Notes: a model not told the origin generated them from the sequence alone. 64,000 nt of DNA from Pycnococcus provasolii (GCA_938743325.2 OW568893.1:1-64000), one strand, 5' to 3'; positions 38,424 to 48,973 are shown, counted from the first letter of the stretch. Program-made: numbers and translations.

Positions 38424-39614
38424 ATGGCGCGCCGCATCAGCCGCTTCTTGCTTGGGAATCATCATAACAACAACAACAACAGTCATAAGCTTGCAAACGC
38501 AACGCCGAACGAAGATACATCCTTGGTTGCAGTGGGAGGCGCTCTAGGAGGCGCAGCGACTGTCGCAAGCTTGATGGCCTCAGATAATAATGGAACGGGG
38601 GCCGCGATCGATCGAGCGACGGCCATATCCATGCCGGCCGGGGCTTCCGCACCTACGTCCTCTTCAGACTCCGCTGAACATAACAAGGAAAACGACAGAA
38701 AGCAGTTCTACGCAGCAGCAACCGCAACCGCACTGTACGCAATCATTAACAGCCAGATGCTACTCGTCAACAAAATATGCATGCACCACATACGATCCGC
38801 AAACTTCGCCATGACGTGCCAGCTCGCATTCACAGCCGCGTTCGTGCACGTCGCGGGAAGACAGCTCAAAGTCGTCGAATGCGACCAACTCGAGTGGGCC
38901 AAGGTGAAGCGATTCCTCCCAGCGACGTGGTGCTTCGTTGGACTGCTCTACAGCTCAATGCTCGCCATTAAGCGAGTTCCCGTCGACACATTCGTGTGCA
39001 CGCGCAACTCCGTGCCTCTCGTCATTGCACTCGCCGAGTGGATGTTCCTCGGCCGGTCGTTTCCATCACCTCGAAGCATAGGCGCACTTCTGTTGGTGCT
39101 CGGAGGCGTGGTGCTGTATGTGCAGCTTGACGTTCACTTCGACTCGGAGGGATACGCAATGCTCCTCTTGTGGTACTGCTTCTGTCTCTGCGAGTCGCTG
39201 TACACAAAGCACATCGTCGACAGCATGGAGATGTCAACGTGGAGTCGCTCTTACTACTTCAACTTGCTCGCCCTTCCCGCGTGCCTCGTGCTCTACGTGG
39301 CTGGCGGCGATCACGAGAAGGTCATGAACCAGCAGTGGACCTTCTGGGCGGTATTTTGGCTTTTGTTGAGCTGCGTCTTTGGCGTGGGCATGAGCTACTC
39401 GTCGTTTCGATTGCGCCGCATGATTTCCGCCACATCATTCAGCCTCGTGGGCAACGTGTGCAAGGTGCTCACGATCGTCGTGAATTTCATCATCTGGGAC
39501 CAACACGCGACGAACTTTGGCTTCATGGCGCTGAGCGTGAGCTTGTTTGGCGCGATGATGTACCGTCAGGCGCCCATGCGAAGCGAGCTCGCTGCAGGCG
39601 GCAGCGGCAAGTGA
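38424..39614 (+). CDS. Nucleotide-sugar/triose-phosphate-type transporter (DMT superfamily), 396 aa
   Basis: About ten membrane helices from residue 95 to the end, with a cytosolic Asn/Ser-rich N-terminus (about 90 aa). LVNKICMHHI near the first helix and YTKHIVDSMEMSTWSRSYYFN in the second half are the repeat-specific positions of NST/TPT carriers; SIGALLLVLGGVVLY and FSLVGNVCKVLTIVVNFIIW are typical helices. It most resembles Golgi nucleotide-sugar carriers of the GDP-sugar group, but the substrate cannot be fixed from motifs. Two TGTAA signals follow (39677-39681, 39684-39688). Confidence 0.85.
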   Translation: MARRISRFLLGNHHNNNNNSHKLANATPNEDTSLVAVGGALGGAATVASLMASDNNGTGAAIDRATAISMPAGASAPTSSSDSAEHNKENDRKQFYAAATATALYAIINSQMLLVNKICMHHIRSANFAMTCQLAFTAAFVHVAGRQLKVVECDQLEWAKVKRFLPATWCFVGLLYSSMLAIKRVPVDTFVCTRNSVPLVIALAEWMFLGRSFPSPRSIGALLLVLGGVVLYVQLDVHFDSEGYAMLLLWYCFCLCESLYTKHIVDSMEMSTWSRSYYFNLLALPACLVLYVAGGDHEKVMNQQWTFWAVFWLLLSCVFGVGMSYSSFRLRRMISATSFSLVGNVCKVLTIVVNFIIWDQHATNFGFMALSVSLFGAMMYRQAPMRSELAAGGSGK

Positions 39615-39896
39615 GTGCAAGCAGTTGTTGTTGCGGCTTATGTCACCTTTGAACTTAACAGTATTTCATACACGCTTGTAAGTTGTAAGGCTAACCTTTA
39701 TTTCCTTTGGAATACATATAGGATACTTACACGCGCGTGCTTTTGCCTGGGACAGGGGACCTCTCATTATTCGGGTTTTGTTTTTGCGAAGTTTGAATTA
39801 TTCGGGTTTTGAGGAGGTGTGGTGGTTTGAGGGGGACGTCTGCCACGTCCTCCTCCTCGGCTCCCCAAACAGGCCCGTTACCTTGCCACAGGTGCC

Positions 39897-40016
39897 ATGT
39901 CCAGGGCGTCGCCACTCCACGCGCTCGTGCGCCCTCTCTCGCTGCTCGCTCGCCGCCTCCCCTCCTCTCTGGTGACTTGTGGCGCGGCAGCTTCGTTCGC
40001 CTTTCCTCACGCCTCC

Positions 40017-40055
<39 letters not shown>

Positions 40056-41273
40056 GGGTCGCCGCAGCCTGACACGTCTGGGAGCGCAGACGTGATGGAT
40101 CCAGCCGCCCTTGCGGAATTCCGTGAGGCGGTGCGTGACTTTGCGTCGCGCGTCGTCGCGCCGCACGCAGTCGCGATCGACGAAAATAACAGCTTCCCGT
40201 CCGACGTGAACCTGTGGAAGGAAATGGGGGACATGGGTCTGCACGGAGTCACCGTCCCGGACGAGTACGGGGGACTCGACATGGGGTACGAGGCGCACGT
40301 CGTCGCGATGGAAGAACTCAGCCGAGCTTCCGCGTCTGTTGCGCTCAGCTACGGCGCACATAGCAATCTGTGCATTAACCAGATTGTGCGAAACGGAAAC
40401 CCCGACCAGAAGGCTCTTCTCGTCCCTCCGCTCGTCAGTGGCGATCACGTCGGAGCACTCGCCATGTCAGAGCCAAACGCAGGAAGCGACGTCGTGTCGA
40501 TGAAGTGCCGAGCCGACGCCACGAACGTGCGCGGCGAGGCGGGATATGTCATCAACGGAAACAAGATGTGGATCACCAACGGGCCGACGGCACAGACGCT
40601 CGTCGTGTACGCAAAAACGGACGTGGAGAACAACCGCATCACCGCATTTCTCATCGACAAGGACATGGAGGGATTTCGAACCGCACAGAAGCTTGACAAG
40701 CTGGGCATGCGTGGAAGTGACACGTGCGAGCTCGTCTTCGAGGACTGCTTCGTGCCGGCGGATCGCGTGCTTGGCGAGGTGCACGGTGGCGTGTACGTTC
40801 TCATGTCAGGCCTCGACCTCGAACGCCTCGTGCTCTCCGGCGGACCTATCGGAATAATGCAGGCATGTCTCGACGTCACTCTGCCGTACGTTCGAGAGCG
40901 TAAGCAGTTTGGCAAGCCGATTGGCGAAATGCAGCTCGTGCAGGCGAAGCTTGCGGACATGTTCATGAAGACGAACTCGGCTCGGGCGTACAGTGCCTCC
41001 ATTGCCAAGCAGTTTGACACGATGAAGCAGGCGGGAGGCGATCTCGTCGCAATGGGACGCAAACTGCGCAAGGACTGCGCAGCCTCCATCCTGTTCAGCA
41101 GTGAGCATGCAACGCAGTGCGCGCTTGATGCTGTGCAGCTTCTCGGCGGCAACGGGTACGTGAACGAGTATCCCACCGGCCGACTTCTGCGCGACGCTAA
41201 GCTGTACGAGATTGGTGCCGGTACGCAGGAAATTCGTCGCATTTTGATTGGACGTGAGCTCGTTCGTGATTAG
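39897..41273 (+). CDS. IVD: Isovaleryl-CoA dehydrogenase-like acyl-CoA dehydrogenase, 458 aa
   Basis: A mitochondrial flavoenzyme of leucine breakdown (isovaleryl-CoA to 3-methylcrotonyl-CoA). The N-terminus is basic, Ser-rich (a 12-Ser run from TCG repeats) and suits a mitochondrial presequence. LAMSEPNAGSDVVSM and WITNGP are the FAD-binding signatures. MSGLDLERLVLSGGPIGIMQ contains the Glu (about 307) that is the IVD-type catalytic base position, which separates IVD from other acyl-CoA dehydrogenases. RKQFGKPIGEMQLVQ and LGGNGYVNEYPTGRLLRDAK, then IGAGTQEIRR, complete the C-terminal domain. ATG context GCCATGT. Confidence 0.95.
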
Positions 41274-41380
41274 ATATATTCTTCGTTTTTTGGGTGTGTG
41301 TAGTTAACATTCATGTAGTAAATCAGAGTAAGTGGTGATAGATAGTTCGATGGCTGAGAACAAAATATTACGTATTGGTT

Positions 41381-41385
41381 TTACA
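41381..41385 (-). terminator. TGTAA poly(A) signal overlapping the carrier stop
   Basis: TTG TAA at the end of the gene forms TGTAA. Confidence 0.45.
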
Positions 41386-42565
41386 AAATGTAGTCGCCCA
41401 GCATGAGCTCGTACGATGCTATAGTGATTCCGCAAGCTGGTGAGGCGCGCATGACGCGTGGTACCCATCCGGCAAACAGAGTGCGCACGCCGCCACTGTT
41501 GACGAGTTCCATCGCGGTGGCAACAAGTGCTCGCGGCGGTGGAGCTGTCGCGCCAGGCGCGCTGTTTCCGAGCTGCACTCGCGTCTTCACAACGTCGAGC
41601 GGTGTTGTGATGAGCGCCGCGATGCCTCCCGCCGCCATCGCGGCTGTGCAGTATTTCGATAGGTCAGCCGCCGAAGCTGCTGCCGACGACACTCCCTCGC
41701 GGTCGCGTCGAGCCTGCGAAATGCGCCATCGAACCGGTTCGAACAGGCCCCAGTAGCAGAACGAAAATGGGACGTCGCGAAGCAGCGTAGCGCCCGCGCC
41801 GGTGTACAGCGTCCGCGCCCCAGACCTCGTGGCGAGAGCCGACCGCAGTTCGGTCCAGGCGGTGGGCGGGCGCTGGCCGTCGGCGACGGGTGCGTACACG
41901 CGTGTACGCACGTACTCGAACGGGCTCGTTGCTAGCACGGCGGCTGTTCTTGCAAGTGCGCCGCTCAAAGGCGGCGCTGCGGCTCCCGTTCCCGCTGTTC
42001 GCAGAGCGTCGAGTGTCGCGTCGTACAGCGGCAGGTATATGGCGACGGCTGGCACCTGCATAAGCAGCGCGGCGTCCGTTCCTCTCCACAGGCTTACTAT
42101 TCCCTCTTTCCGTACGAGCGCGCGTGCCGTAGCCAGTGCGCCCTGTCCGTGCGCAGCCGTCGTGGTTGAGCACGTCGGCGGGCAGAGCACGTACGCGACC
42201 CTTTCGTTTCCAAGACGTGGGCACGCGAGTCCCAGTTCGCAGTGCGCCGGCACGAGTCCCATCATCGCAAGGCGCTGCCCTTGAGTGTGTGTTCCTCCCG
42301 CAGCAGCTGCTGTTCTCCCGCTTCTCCCACTTCTGAAGGTTGTTGGCACGGCCTTTGACCCGTTGACCATCGCCTGCATTCTGACTTTGATGACGTCGAG
42401 TGGGTTCATGAACAAGGATGATGTGACGGCAGAAAACAAGGCAGCTGTGAGACGCTTGCTAGATGACGACGACGATGAAGATGACGACGATGAGGAGGAG
42501 GAATCATCGCCACGGCCCTCATGACGAGGCGTAGACATTGATGACGACGCCAGGGAGGACGCCAT
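41381..42565 (-). CDS. MTM1: Mitochondrial carrier, MTM1/SLC25A39-40 type, 394 aa
   Basis: Three carrier repeats, each with a PX[DE]XX[KR] motif: NPLDVIKVRMQ (near residue 57), SPFEYVRTRV and TPLDVVKTRVQ. The long first matrix loop with LCPPTCSTTT, the VSLWRGTDAALLMQVPAVAIYLPLYD block and the CYWGLFEPVRW helix are features of MTM1/SLC25A39-40, linked to mitochondrial glutathione import and Mn-SOD/iron-sulfur function. An Asp/Ser run (about residues 15-35) is encoded by a GAC/GAT repeat. The stop lies inside TGTAA (41381-41385). It is convergent with IVD, 107 bp apart. Confidence 0.92.
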   Translation of the reverse strand: MASSLASSSMSTPRHEGRGDDSSSSSSSSSSSSSSSKRLTAALFSAVTSSLFMNPLDVIKVRMQAMVNGSKAVPTTFRSGRSGRTAAAAGGTHTQGQRLAMMGLVPAHCELGLACPRLGNERVAYVLCPPTCSTTTAAHGQGALATARALVRKEGIVSLWRGTDAALLMQVPAVAIYLPLYDATLDALRTAGTGAAAPPLSGALARTAAVLATSPFEYVRTRVYAPVADGQRPPTAWTELRSALATRSGARTLYTGAGATLLRDVPFSFCYWGLFEPVRWRISQARRDREGVSSAAASAADLSKYCTAAMAAGGIAALITTPLDVVKTRVQLGNSAPGATAPPPRALVATAMELVNSGGVRTLFAGWVPRVMRASPACGITIASYELMLGDYIL

Positions 42566-43173
42566 ACAGTACAGTCCTTGGTTTGCAAAGATGACGAGCA
42601 GGTTCGATGAGATGAAAAGGAAAGGAAAGGGGCAGGGAAAGAACGGCCGGGCCCTTCACGTGGACGGAGCACGTGCTCCCTAACCCTAACCCTAACCCTA
42701 GCCCTAACCCTAGCAATAACCCTAGCAATAACCCTAAGCAGGTGCACTAACCCTAGCAATAACCCTAATCAGGTGCACTAACCCTAGCACTAACCCTAGC
42801 CCTAATCCCCTGGACGAATCTTCAATGAAGCGGAATCCTTCGCTCTCTCAAGTCTCACTCAAGGAGGAGAGAGAGCCGTTGGAATTTGGAATTCATCTCT
42901 CTCTCTCTCAGGACTTGAGTTTGATTTTGAAACCAAATTATTGTTAACACCCTACCCTGTCAGCCTGTTTTTACTGCTGCTCTCTCTGCATCTGCCACTC
43001 TGCCCACTCTGCCAGGCTTTTTTAAAAAATTCCTGTCTGTCCAACAACTGAAATCTGTCGTTTTTTTATAATTTTTTTGAACTTTCGTTCTTTTGTTGAC
43101 CCTCCTCCTCTCACTCCTCACTCAGTACTTAGTCAGGCGCTGCGTTCACGAACTTTCAGTCTTGAACAGTGCC
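42566..43173. promoter_or_regulatory. Divergent spacer with interstitial telomere-like array
   Basis: 42678-42806 holds CCCTAA units mixed with CCCTAGCAATAA variants, including a 31-bp tandem repeat that starts CAGGTGCACTAACCC at 42739 and 42770. The array begins about 113 bp upstream of the carrier start. The rest (42830-43173) is CT- and T-rich with a CTCTCTCTCTC run; no gene seen. Confidence 0.7.
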
Positions 43174-44592
43174 ATGTCCTCCTCTCAACACTGCTCTATG
43201 TTCTCGGCGTGCTCGCGCAGGGGGGGTAACAACGTCGGACTTAGTTTTAGGCGCAGCAGCAGCAGCACGCTATCATCACGAAACATCAGCGCAGCATCGT
43301 CGTCGTCATCCTCGCGCCATTCGTGGGCGCCGTTCGGACGGCGAGCGACAACAACAACACCAGCGGACGAGTACTACTATGTCACCAACAACAACAGCTT
43401 CGCCGACGACTACTACGACGCGTCGTACTGCTTTGCACCCATCTGCGACGTTGACGCATTTATGCAACAGCAACAACAGGAGGAGGAGCAATCTGCTGAC
43501 AGTATCGAGTGGTACTCGTCGCTCCATCGAGGAAAAAATGGAGGGTATCAGCAGCAGCAATCGTCGTCAGCTGTCTCCACGAATCACGCAGCCATGATGA
43601 CAAAACCAGCTTCTTTGCCTCCTCCTCATCAACAAGCATCTTCCTCTTCGTCCTTTGCGCCAATGACTGCGGCAATCTTCGCCTTCTTTGCATCGGCAAC
43701 GCTCGCGGCTCTGCGTATCACGCAAACAATGGACGAAGAGACGAACAACAAGACAACAACGTCGTCGTCATCAATCGGGAGGAAGATGAAGGAGATCCGA
43801 TCTCCCTCATCTTCCCGATTGATGGAAGGAGTCGCATTCCTCTGGAAACGCATGATGAAGATGGCCGTCACGATGGCGCCTGCAGAGCATGATGATGGGG
43901 ACCTCGAGGACCACCACTTCAACAAGAAGTACTACTCTACTCCCCCCCCGCAGCAGGAGGAGGAGCACGTCGTCAGCACCGACTTCGACAACAACAACAA
44001 CCACAGCAGCAAAGAGGAGGAGGACGAGCGTCGTCGCATGCGCAAGGCGTACATGATCATGATGCGTTCTCAGCAGCGGGCGCACCCGAATTCGTCGTCG
44101 TCGTCGTCGTATCCTCTGCGACCGGCGGAGAAGGCTCAGGTGATTGCGCACGCTTTACGCCATGGTCCGCGCGATGACGAGCACGACATCCGCGAGTTCT
44201 TCGTTCCGCACAGCACAGGCGATGGGCAGATGATGCCTACGCATCCGATGGCACAGCAAAGGATTGTGACGAGCAAGAAGATGGAAGGAGGAGGAAGGTC
44301 AGTGCACAACAATGTCACGCCCATCACGCTGCCACCACCGGTACCACGCGGTGGTCCACCGCCGGCGCAGACGATGAATCCAAAACTTGCGTCATTCGTG
44401 TCCAAGCAGGAAGCCATGCGACGTGAACTTCTCGCAGAGGTTCGCAAGGACATACACAAAAGATCAGATGTGCAGAAAGCTCGCGAAGTGGAACTTACCT
44501 ACAGCTTTGCGCTTCGTCGAGAGTTTCAGGAAGCCGCATCCGACGAATCTTTGCGCGATCGAATCTTTGGCAAGCGCAACAATTTTGAATGA
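43174..44592 (+). CDS. Hypothetical low-complexity protein, 472 aa
   Basis: I do not recognise this protein. From ATG 43174 the first 150 residues are Ser/Asn/Tyr-rich, likely disordered; about residues 165-190 form one hydrophobic segment (FAPMTAAIFAFFASATLAAL) that could be a membrane anchor. The rest is charged with His/Asp/Glu and Ser runs. The C-terminal 100 residues are better ordered: NPKLASFVSKQEAMRRELLA, then a Lys/Glu-rich helix and FALRREFQEAASDESLRDRI, which could be a conserved algal domain. Upstream in-frame sequence lacks ATG. TGTAA at 44684-44688. Confidence 0.7.
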   Translation: MSSSQHCSMFSACSRRGGNNVGLSFRRSSSSTLSSRNISAASSSSSSRHSWAPFGRRATTTTPADEYYYVTNNNSFADDYYDASYCFAPICDVDAFMQQQQQEEEQSADSIEWYSSLHRGKNGGYQQQQSSSAVSTNHAAMMTKPASLPPPHQQASSSSSFAPMTAAIFAFFASATLAALRITQTMDEETNNKTTTSSSSIGRKMKEIRSPSSSRLMEGVAFLWKRMMKMAVTMAPAEHDDGDLEDHHFNKKYYSTPPPQQEEEHVVSTDFDNNNNHSSKEEEDERRRMRKAYMIMMRSQQRAHPNSSSSSSYPLRPAEKAQVIAHALRHGPRDDEHDIREFFVPHSTGDGQMMPTHPMAQQRIVTSKKMEGGGRSVHNNVTPITLPPPVPRGGPPPAQTMNPKLASFVSKQEAMRRELLAEVRKDIHKRSDVQKAREVELTYSFALRREFQEAASDESLRDRIFGKRNNFE

Positions 44593-45019
44593 AAATGAGT
44601 GAGTGAGTGAGTTTTGTTTGGTCTGAGACTTGACGCATGACGTGCACCAAGAACTGTTGCCGCACGATCATTTTTTTCCCCTTTGTAACCACCACCACCA
44701 CTTCTTCTTACCTTTGACGCGGCGAATTTAGCACAAGCGTCACTCCTCTCTCTCTCTCTGGTGGTCTTCCGTTGCTAGCTAGTAGTAGAGACAGCAGAAT
44801 CAAGTACGAACGATTTAAACTGGCCGCAGGAGTAAGTTGCGAGAAATCAACAAATGACAAACGAATAAAAACAAGACATCTTAAAAATACTCTTTGCTGC
44901 AATGACAGTCGATCTACTACTACGCCAAACTAGAAAGTAACAAAAACATTTGATGAGCTTAGTAGTAGAAAAAAACTTTCTTTACAACACAAATTGATGA
45001 TACACTTTCTAAAGTAACG
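44593..45019. other. Convergent spacer
   Basis: AT-richer than the genes. It carries TGTAA for the plus gene (44684-44688) and, as TTACA 44982-44986, for the minus gene. No gene seen. Confidence 0.5.
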
Positions 45020-48000
45020 TTAATGCCGCCGTCCTCGCTTCTTTCCCTGCTTAGGCATCTCGTATGCCGCGAGGTATCTCTCCGCCTCACCGGGCTTCCA
45101 CTCTGGCTGCATACCCCATTGCCTTGTCGCGGGAGCAAGCACGTCCTCTCGTGCGCAGAAAGGCTCGTGGATGAGCGATGCAATGCCACCCTCTGCGATG
45201 CGCCCCATCGGGCCGTAAATCTCACGCTTGCTCGCAACGTGGAACGGCACACACGGCAAGTACCAACCACCTGGATCCACATCCGTGCCCTGGGCGCGTG
45301 AGCGGCCGGCGAAGTTCACGACGTCGCCATCCCAAGAAACACGGTACTCGCTAGCTGGACTCGTTCGCCAAACACCGTCAACGAGAAATTTGTAGGTGTA
45401 GTGCTTCCCAGCATTCTTCTTGCCGTGCCACCCATCCTTGGGCAACGGCACGCAGCCGACGTAGTCTCCAGTCGCACCCCAAGGACGTCCAATCTCGTGC
45501 CAAAGTGCCGCGGCACCGTCCGTCAAACCTTCGGTGCCCGCACCCTCGGGGAAGAGCTCCACCATCCCCTCCGGTCGCATCCACTGCTCAAGCGTCGGCG
45601 ACCCATCTTTCGCGTCCATCAGGTCCATCTCGCGTAGGATCTCATTCTCGTGCTTTTCCATGCAATTGGCATGCGCGTCTCTGGACGCCTTCCCAGGCTT
45701 CACCTTGTTCAGGTTGCACGTCTTTTGTAAAATCGCGTCAAACGTCCGCGCTTTTTTCTGCTTGAACTCTGCCCAGCGAGCTCTCTGACGTTCTCGCTCA
45801 AAGTTCACGGAAACGAAGACGCGCGGGATGGATACGCCGCTTGCCGTGGAACCTTTGGCAGCACCCGAGCTCGTGCCACCCCAGGCGCTCAGCCAGCGAA
45901 AGCATGCAGAGCCCGAAGTCGTCGCATGTCCCTTTCTCACGTGCTGTTTTCCCACCTCGAATGTCACACCAATTCCAGTGGAATTGTTCACGCCACGCAT
46001 GGTAATGGCATGCAAAAAGCTTTCGGCGTAGTGACTGCCACCCGTCTGCCCGGGTGGAAACAGCGCGGGCTCAGAAAGGAAGTTTCGATTTTCGTGTCCA
46101 GCTCTCCCCAGCTTCTCACCAGCCTCTCGCAGCTCCGTGGCAAGCTTTGCGGCATTTGCGCGTGCCTGACGATGCTCCGCCTCTGCGCGCAGCAGAGCAC
46201 CGAGCATCTCGTAGCGCATCGTTTCGTCCACGCCTCTCATCGCCTGCTCTGGAGTCATGCCAAGCGTTCCAGACGCCTTTTCACCCGTCTCGTCACCCAT
46301 CAGAGTCTGGGCGACGAGATCGTCGTACATCATTGCATCGAATGCCGCACGTGCGAACACGTGCCTGTCCTTATCGTTGACATCGCGATGCACGTTGTGA
46401 TCGTGAAAGTCACCCTCGCCGCGCGTGGCGACGAGCAGATTGAGAAGGCGGCGATTCCAGACGTCAGGTTTTCCAGGAAGGCAGTAGTGGTGGCAATCCA
46501 TGGCATTGGCAGATCCTGGCGTCTCGGCGTCGCCAAGGCGCACGTGCCTTCGCAGCCTGCCAGGGTGCTGAAGGTAGTCCAACTTCGATGCCTCGGAATC
46601 TCCCGGTGAATGGAGTGTCAGCAGCGCGATGCCCGCGAGGTGCAAGTCGAATTCGCCGTCGAGACCTTCGTTGTGCCACAGCGCCCCCTCGGCGTCTACA
46701 GCCTCCCCCGATCCTGGCGGTGCACCCGCCACAGCCGCGGCGAGTTTTGCACCCGTCTCCGGTGACCAGCAGACGGTGCGTTGCTCCGGCGCATCGATGC
46801 CATACCGAGCCGTGTCGGTGAATCGCTCGCTCCCTCCGAAGCTGCCGCCACCGTCCTCGTCCAACATGCGACGACGACGATACCTCCGACGCCGCCGCGC
46901 TCCCGCTCCCTGGGCAGCCTCGTCGCCCGTCTCGCCCTCCCCCTCCTCCGCCTCCTCCTGTGTCAACGGATCGGAATTCTTCCACGACTCCTTGCCAATG
47001 AGATCAGACGGCTTAAGCGGAGGCTTGGGCGGCGCGATTGGCGCATCTGGGGGAGCTGGGGGTGCGTGAGCGCCTGCATAGCGACCTGCGTCGCGATCTC
47101 CTCGCATCTGCGCAATTCTCTGCTTCAGCTCCAGCGTAAAATTGGACGCGGAGTACGCCTCGAAGTCGGCGGCGCTGCTCACGCCAACGGGATAGTGGCT
47201 TGCGGGTGCCACACGCCAGACGAGTAGGGGCACGTCGATCGCCGTCTTGACGGCGCCCTTCTCCTTGTTTGCTCCAGAGTTGATTTCGCGGTTGTACCGT
47301 GCGAAATGCGCGAGACTTCGTATGCCCGCGCGGTACATGCGCCGCTGCGGCGTTCCGTACGCGCCCGCGATTCCCATGACGACGATGTCGGATCCCTTGA
47401 GCAGCCTAGGTTTGCCGTGCAGCATGCGATTGAGACGAGCCGCGAGCCCGATGTTCCCGCGCACGCCATTCGGCTCGAACGTCTCCTCGAGTGCCGCGCA
47501 CACGCTCGTTCCTCCGCGGTAGAGTGCACATCCGGCGGTCGGCCCGGTGCCCGTTCCCGCCCACACTTCGGCGTCGTGCGTCCAGTGCTTCACCGGTTCG
47601 CCGAGCAGGCAGACGAGGCTCGTCCACTGCTGGATCATGAGCGAGTCGCCGAGGAAGAAGACGAGCCGTCCTTCGAGGAGCTTGAGCATGTACTCGCGCG
47701 CCGTTTCATCCCAGCCGTGCTCGCACTGCGTGTTGAGCGTTTCGTGCCACGACTCTGCTCTCCGCCGGCACTCGCCGCCCGTATCTCGCGGCGAGAGAAG
47801 CGGGCACGTGAACTCGTCGTATCTCACGCACCTGCTTGCGTTCGCCGCCTCGCCTTTCGTGACGTCGCCGAACGGGTCAAGTCCCATGCGCAGCAGGTCA
47901 GGCGGCGGCGCGGGCGGCGTTGCGTTTGGTGGCGGCATGGGCGGCGGGAGGGGTGGTGGTGGCACAGGCGGCCGCATCTGTCTTTTGATACGGCTTGGTA

Positions 48001-48421
48001 TGACATCCACGTGCATCCTGGCGACCCACGGTGGAGGCGGCGCTTCAGTCTCGGAATCTTCGTTTTTGTTGTCCATATCGTGTTCCTTCCTGACTTTTGC
48101 GCGCAGTTCGTCGCGCCTCGCGATTCGACTCGGCTTGATTGTGATATCTTCGTGGTCAAGTTTTGCCACCCTGGCTTCCGGCGCCACCTTGTCGAAGTTC
48201 CTCGTGTGCGTGGATGCGTACTGCACTTCACCAGGCTGTGGCAGTTCATCTTCTTTCCGGAGATTATTTTTCTTAGCCTCCACCACCAAAAGACAGCCAA
48301 ACGTCAACCAGACGCCGACGACGACAAGTACGAACGTCACCTTACCAACCTTGAATACTCCTCCTCTCTTCGGTTTATTATGGGAATAATGACGGGAACG
48401 GGAACGGGAAAGGCCCATCAT
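45020..48421 (-). CDS. Membrane-anchored PC-esterase/TBL-like protein with C-terminal glycogen-binding-like domain, 1133 aa
   Basis: A type II membrane protein: basic N-terminus, hydrophobic residues 28-48, then a Pro-rich stem (about 127-175). RLVFFLGDSLMIQQW (GDS 258-260) and, much later, MDCHHYCLPGKPDVWN (DxxH) are the two catalytic signatures of the PC-esterase/trichome-birefringence-like (TBL) SGNH family, which O-acetylate or de-acetylate cell-wall or Golgi glycans. Between them is an acidic, Arg-rich insertion (about 455-540). Near the end, KHYTYKFLVDGVWRTSPASE followed by DVVNFAG matches the AMPK-type glycogen-binding (CBM48) fold. At 1133 aa it is far longer than plant TBLs (about 400-600). 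The DxxH-to-CBM region has no assigned domain. Confidence 0.85.
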   Translation of the reverse strand: MMGLSRSRSRHYSHNKPKRGGVFKVGKVTFVLVVVGVWLTFGCLLVVEAKKNNLRKEDELPQPGEVQYASTHTRNFDKVAPEARVAKLDHEDITIKPSRIARRDELRAKVRKEHDMDNKNEDSETEAPPPPWVARMHVDVIPSRIKRQMRPPVPPPPLPPPMPPPNATPPAPPPDLLRMGLDPFGDVTKGEAANASRCVRYDEFTCPLLSPRDTGGECRRRAESWHETLNTQCEHGWDETAREYMLKLLEGRLVFFLGDSLMIQQWTSLVCLLGEPVKHWTHDAEVWAGTGTGPTAGCALYRGGTSVCAALEETFEPNGVRGNIGLAARLNRMLHGKPRLLKGSDIVVMGIAGAYGTPQRRMYRAGIRSLAHFARYNREINSGANKEKGAVKTAIDVPLLVWRVAPASHYPVGVSSAADFEAYSASNFTLELKQRIAQMRGDRDAGRYAGAHAPPAPPDAPIAPPKPPLKPSDLIGKESWKNSDPLTQEEAEEGEGETGDEAAQGAGARRRRRYRRRRMLDEDGGGSFGGSERFTDTARYGIDAPEQRTVCWSPETGAKLAAAVAGAPPGSGEAVDAEGALWHNEGLDGEFDLHLAGIALLTLHSPGDSEASKLDYLQHPGRLRRHVRLGDAETPGSANAMDCHHYCLPGKPDVWNRRLLNLLVATRGEGDFHDHNVHRDVNDKDRHVFARAAFDAMMYDDLVAQTLMGDETGEKASGTLGMTPEQAMRGVDETMRYEMLGALLRAEAEHRQARANAAKLATELREAGEKLGRAGHENRNFLSEPALFPPGQTGGSHYAESFLHAITMRGVNNSTGIGVTFEVGKQHVRKGHATTSGSACFRWLSAWGGTSSGAAKGSTASGVSIPRVFVSVNFERERQRARWAEFKQKKARTFDAILQKTCNLNKVKPGKASRDAHANCMEKHENEILREMDLMDAKDGSPTLEQWMRPEGMVELFPEGAGTEGLTDGAAALWHEIGRPWGATGDYVGCVPLPKDGWHGKKNAGKHYTYKFLVDGVWRTSPASEYRVSWDGDVVNFAGRSRAQGTDVDPGGWYLPCVPFHVASKREIYGPMGRIAEGGIASLIHEPFCAREDVLAPATRQWGMQPEWKPGEAERYLAAYEMPKQGKKRGRRH

Positions 48422-48973
48422 AAAATGATGAGTGTGATGATGATGGTAAGCCCCTGAAGAAGCTGCTCCGGAGAGCAGAGAGAGCTTACCGCGAGTGATA
48501 CCTTAAGCCAAGGACGATGATGACGAGGAAACGGATGGCCGTGATGTGATGTGATTGATGGGAGCCTCCGATGTTGGATGGAGATTGATGAAAAGAAAAC
48601 GCGCGTGGGGGGGTGGTTTGGGGGAAGAAATGGGAACTCCATCGCGGCCGCAGATCAAACAAAAGAGGCCCATCGATCGAGTTCCTCCTCCTTGGGAAAA
48701 TCTTAAGAAGAATTGGGGTTTCGCGCGTGCGTGCGGTTGGGTTGGGGGTTTTGGCGAAGGGAAGAGGACACCCTCTATCAAAACCGAAGGAAAAGGACTG
48801 GACTCCTAACCGGTATCCCCCCTTGAGCCTTTCCCTTTGTGGATCCTCCCTGATTGTGCCTGTGCTTGTGGATAAAATCTCAGCCACAGCTCTGGGGAAA
48901 AAAAGGGAGTCCGTGGCTGTGACGACTCGTCACTCGCCATTCAGACTCGTCACTCTTGCCTCGTCTCGTCACC
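48422..48973. promoter_or_regulatory. Divergent spacer, esterase / PDS
   Basis: 552 bp with GGGGGGTGG and similar runs around 48604-48625. No gene seen. Confidence 0.4.

Noticed and set aside
44100-44115. Functional meaning of Ser, Asp, Ala, Gln and His runs in many proteins
   Set aside because: They come from in-frame trinucleotide microsatellites (for example TCG, GAC, GCC, CAC) that are common throughout this window.
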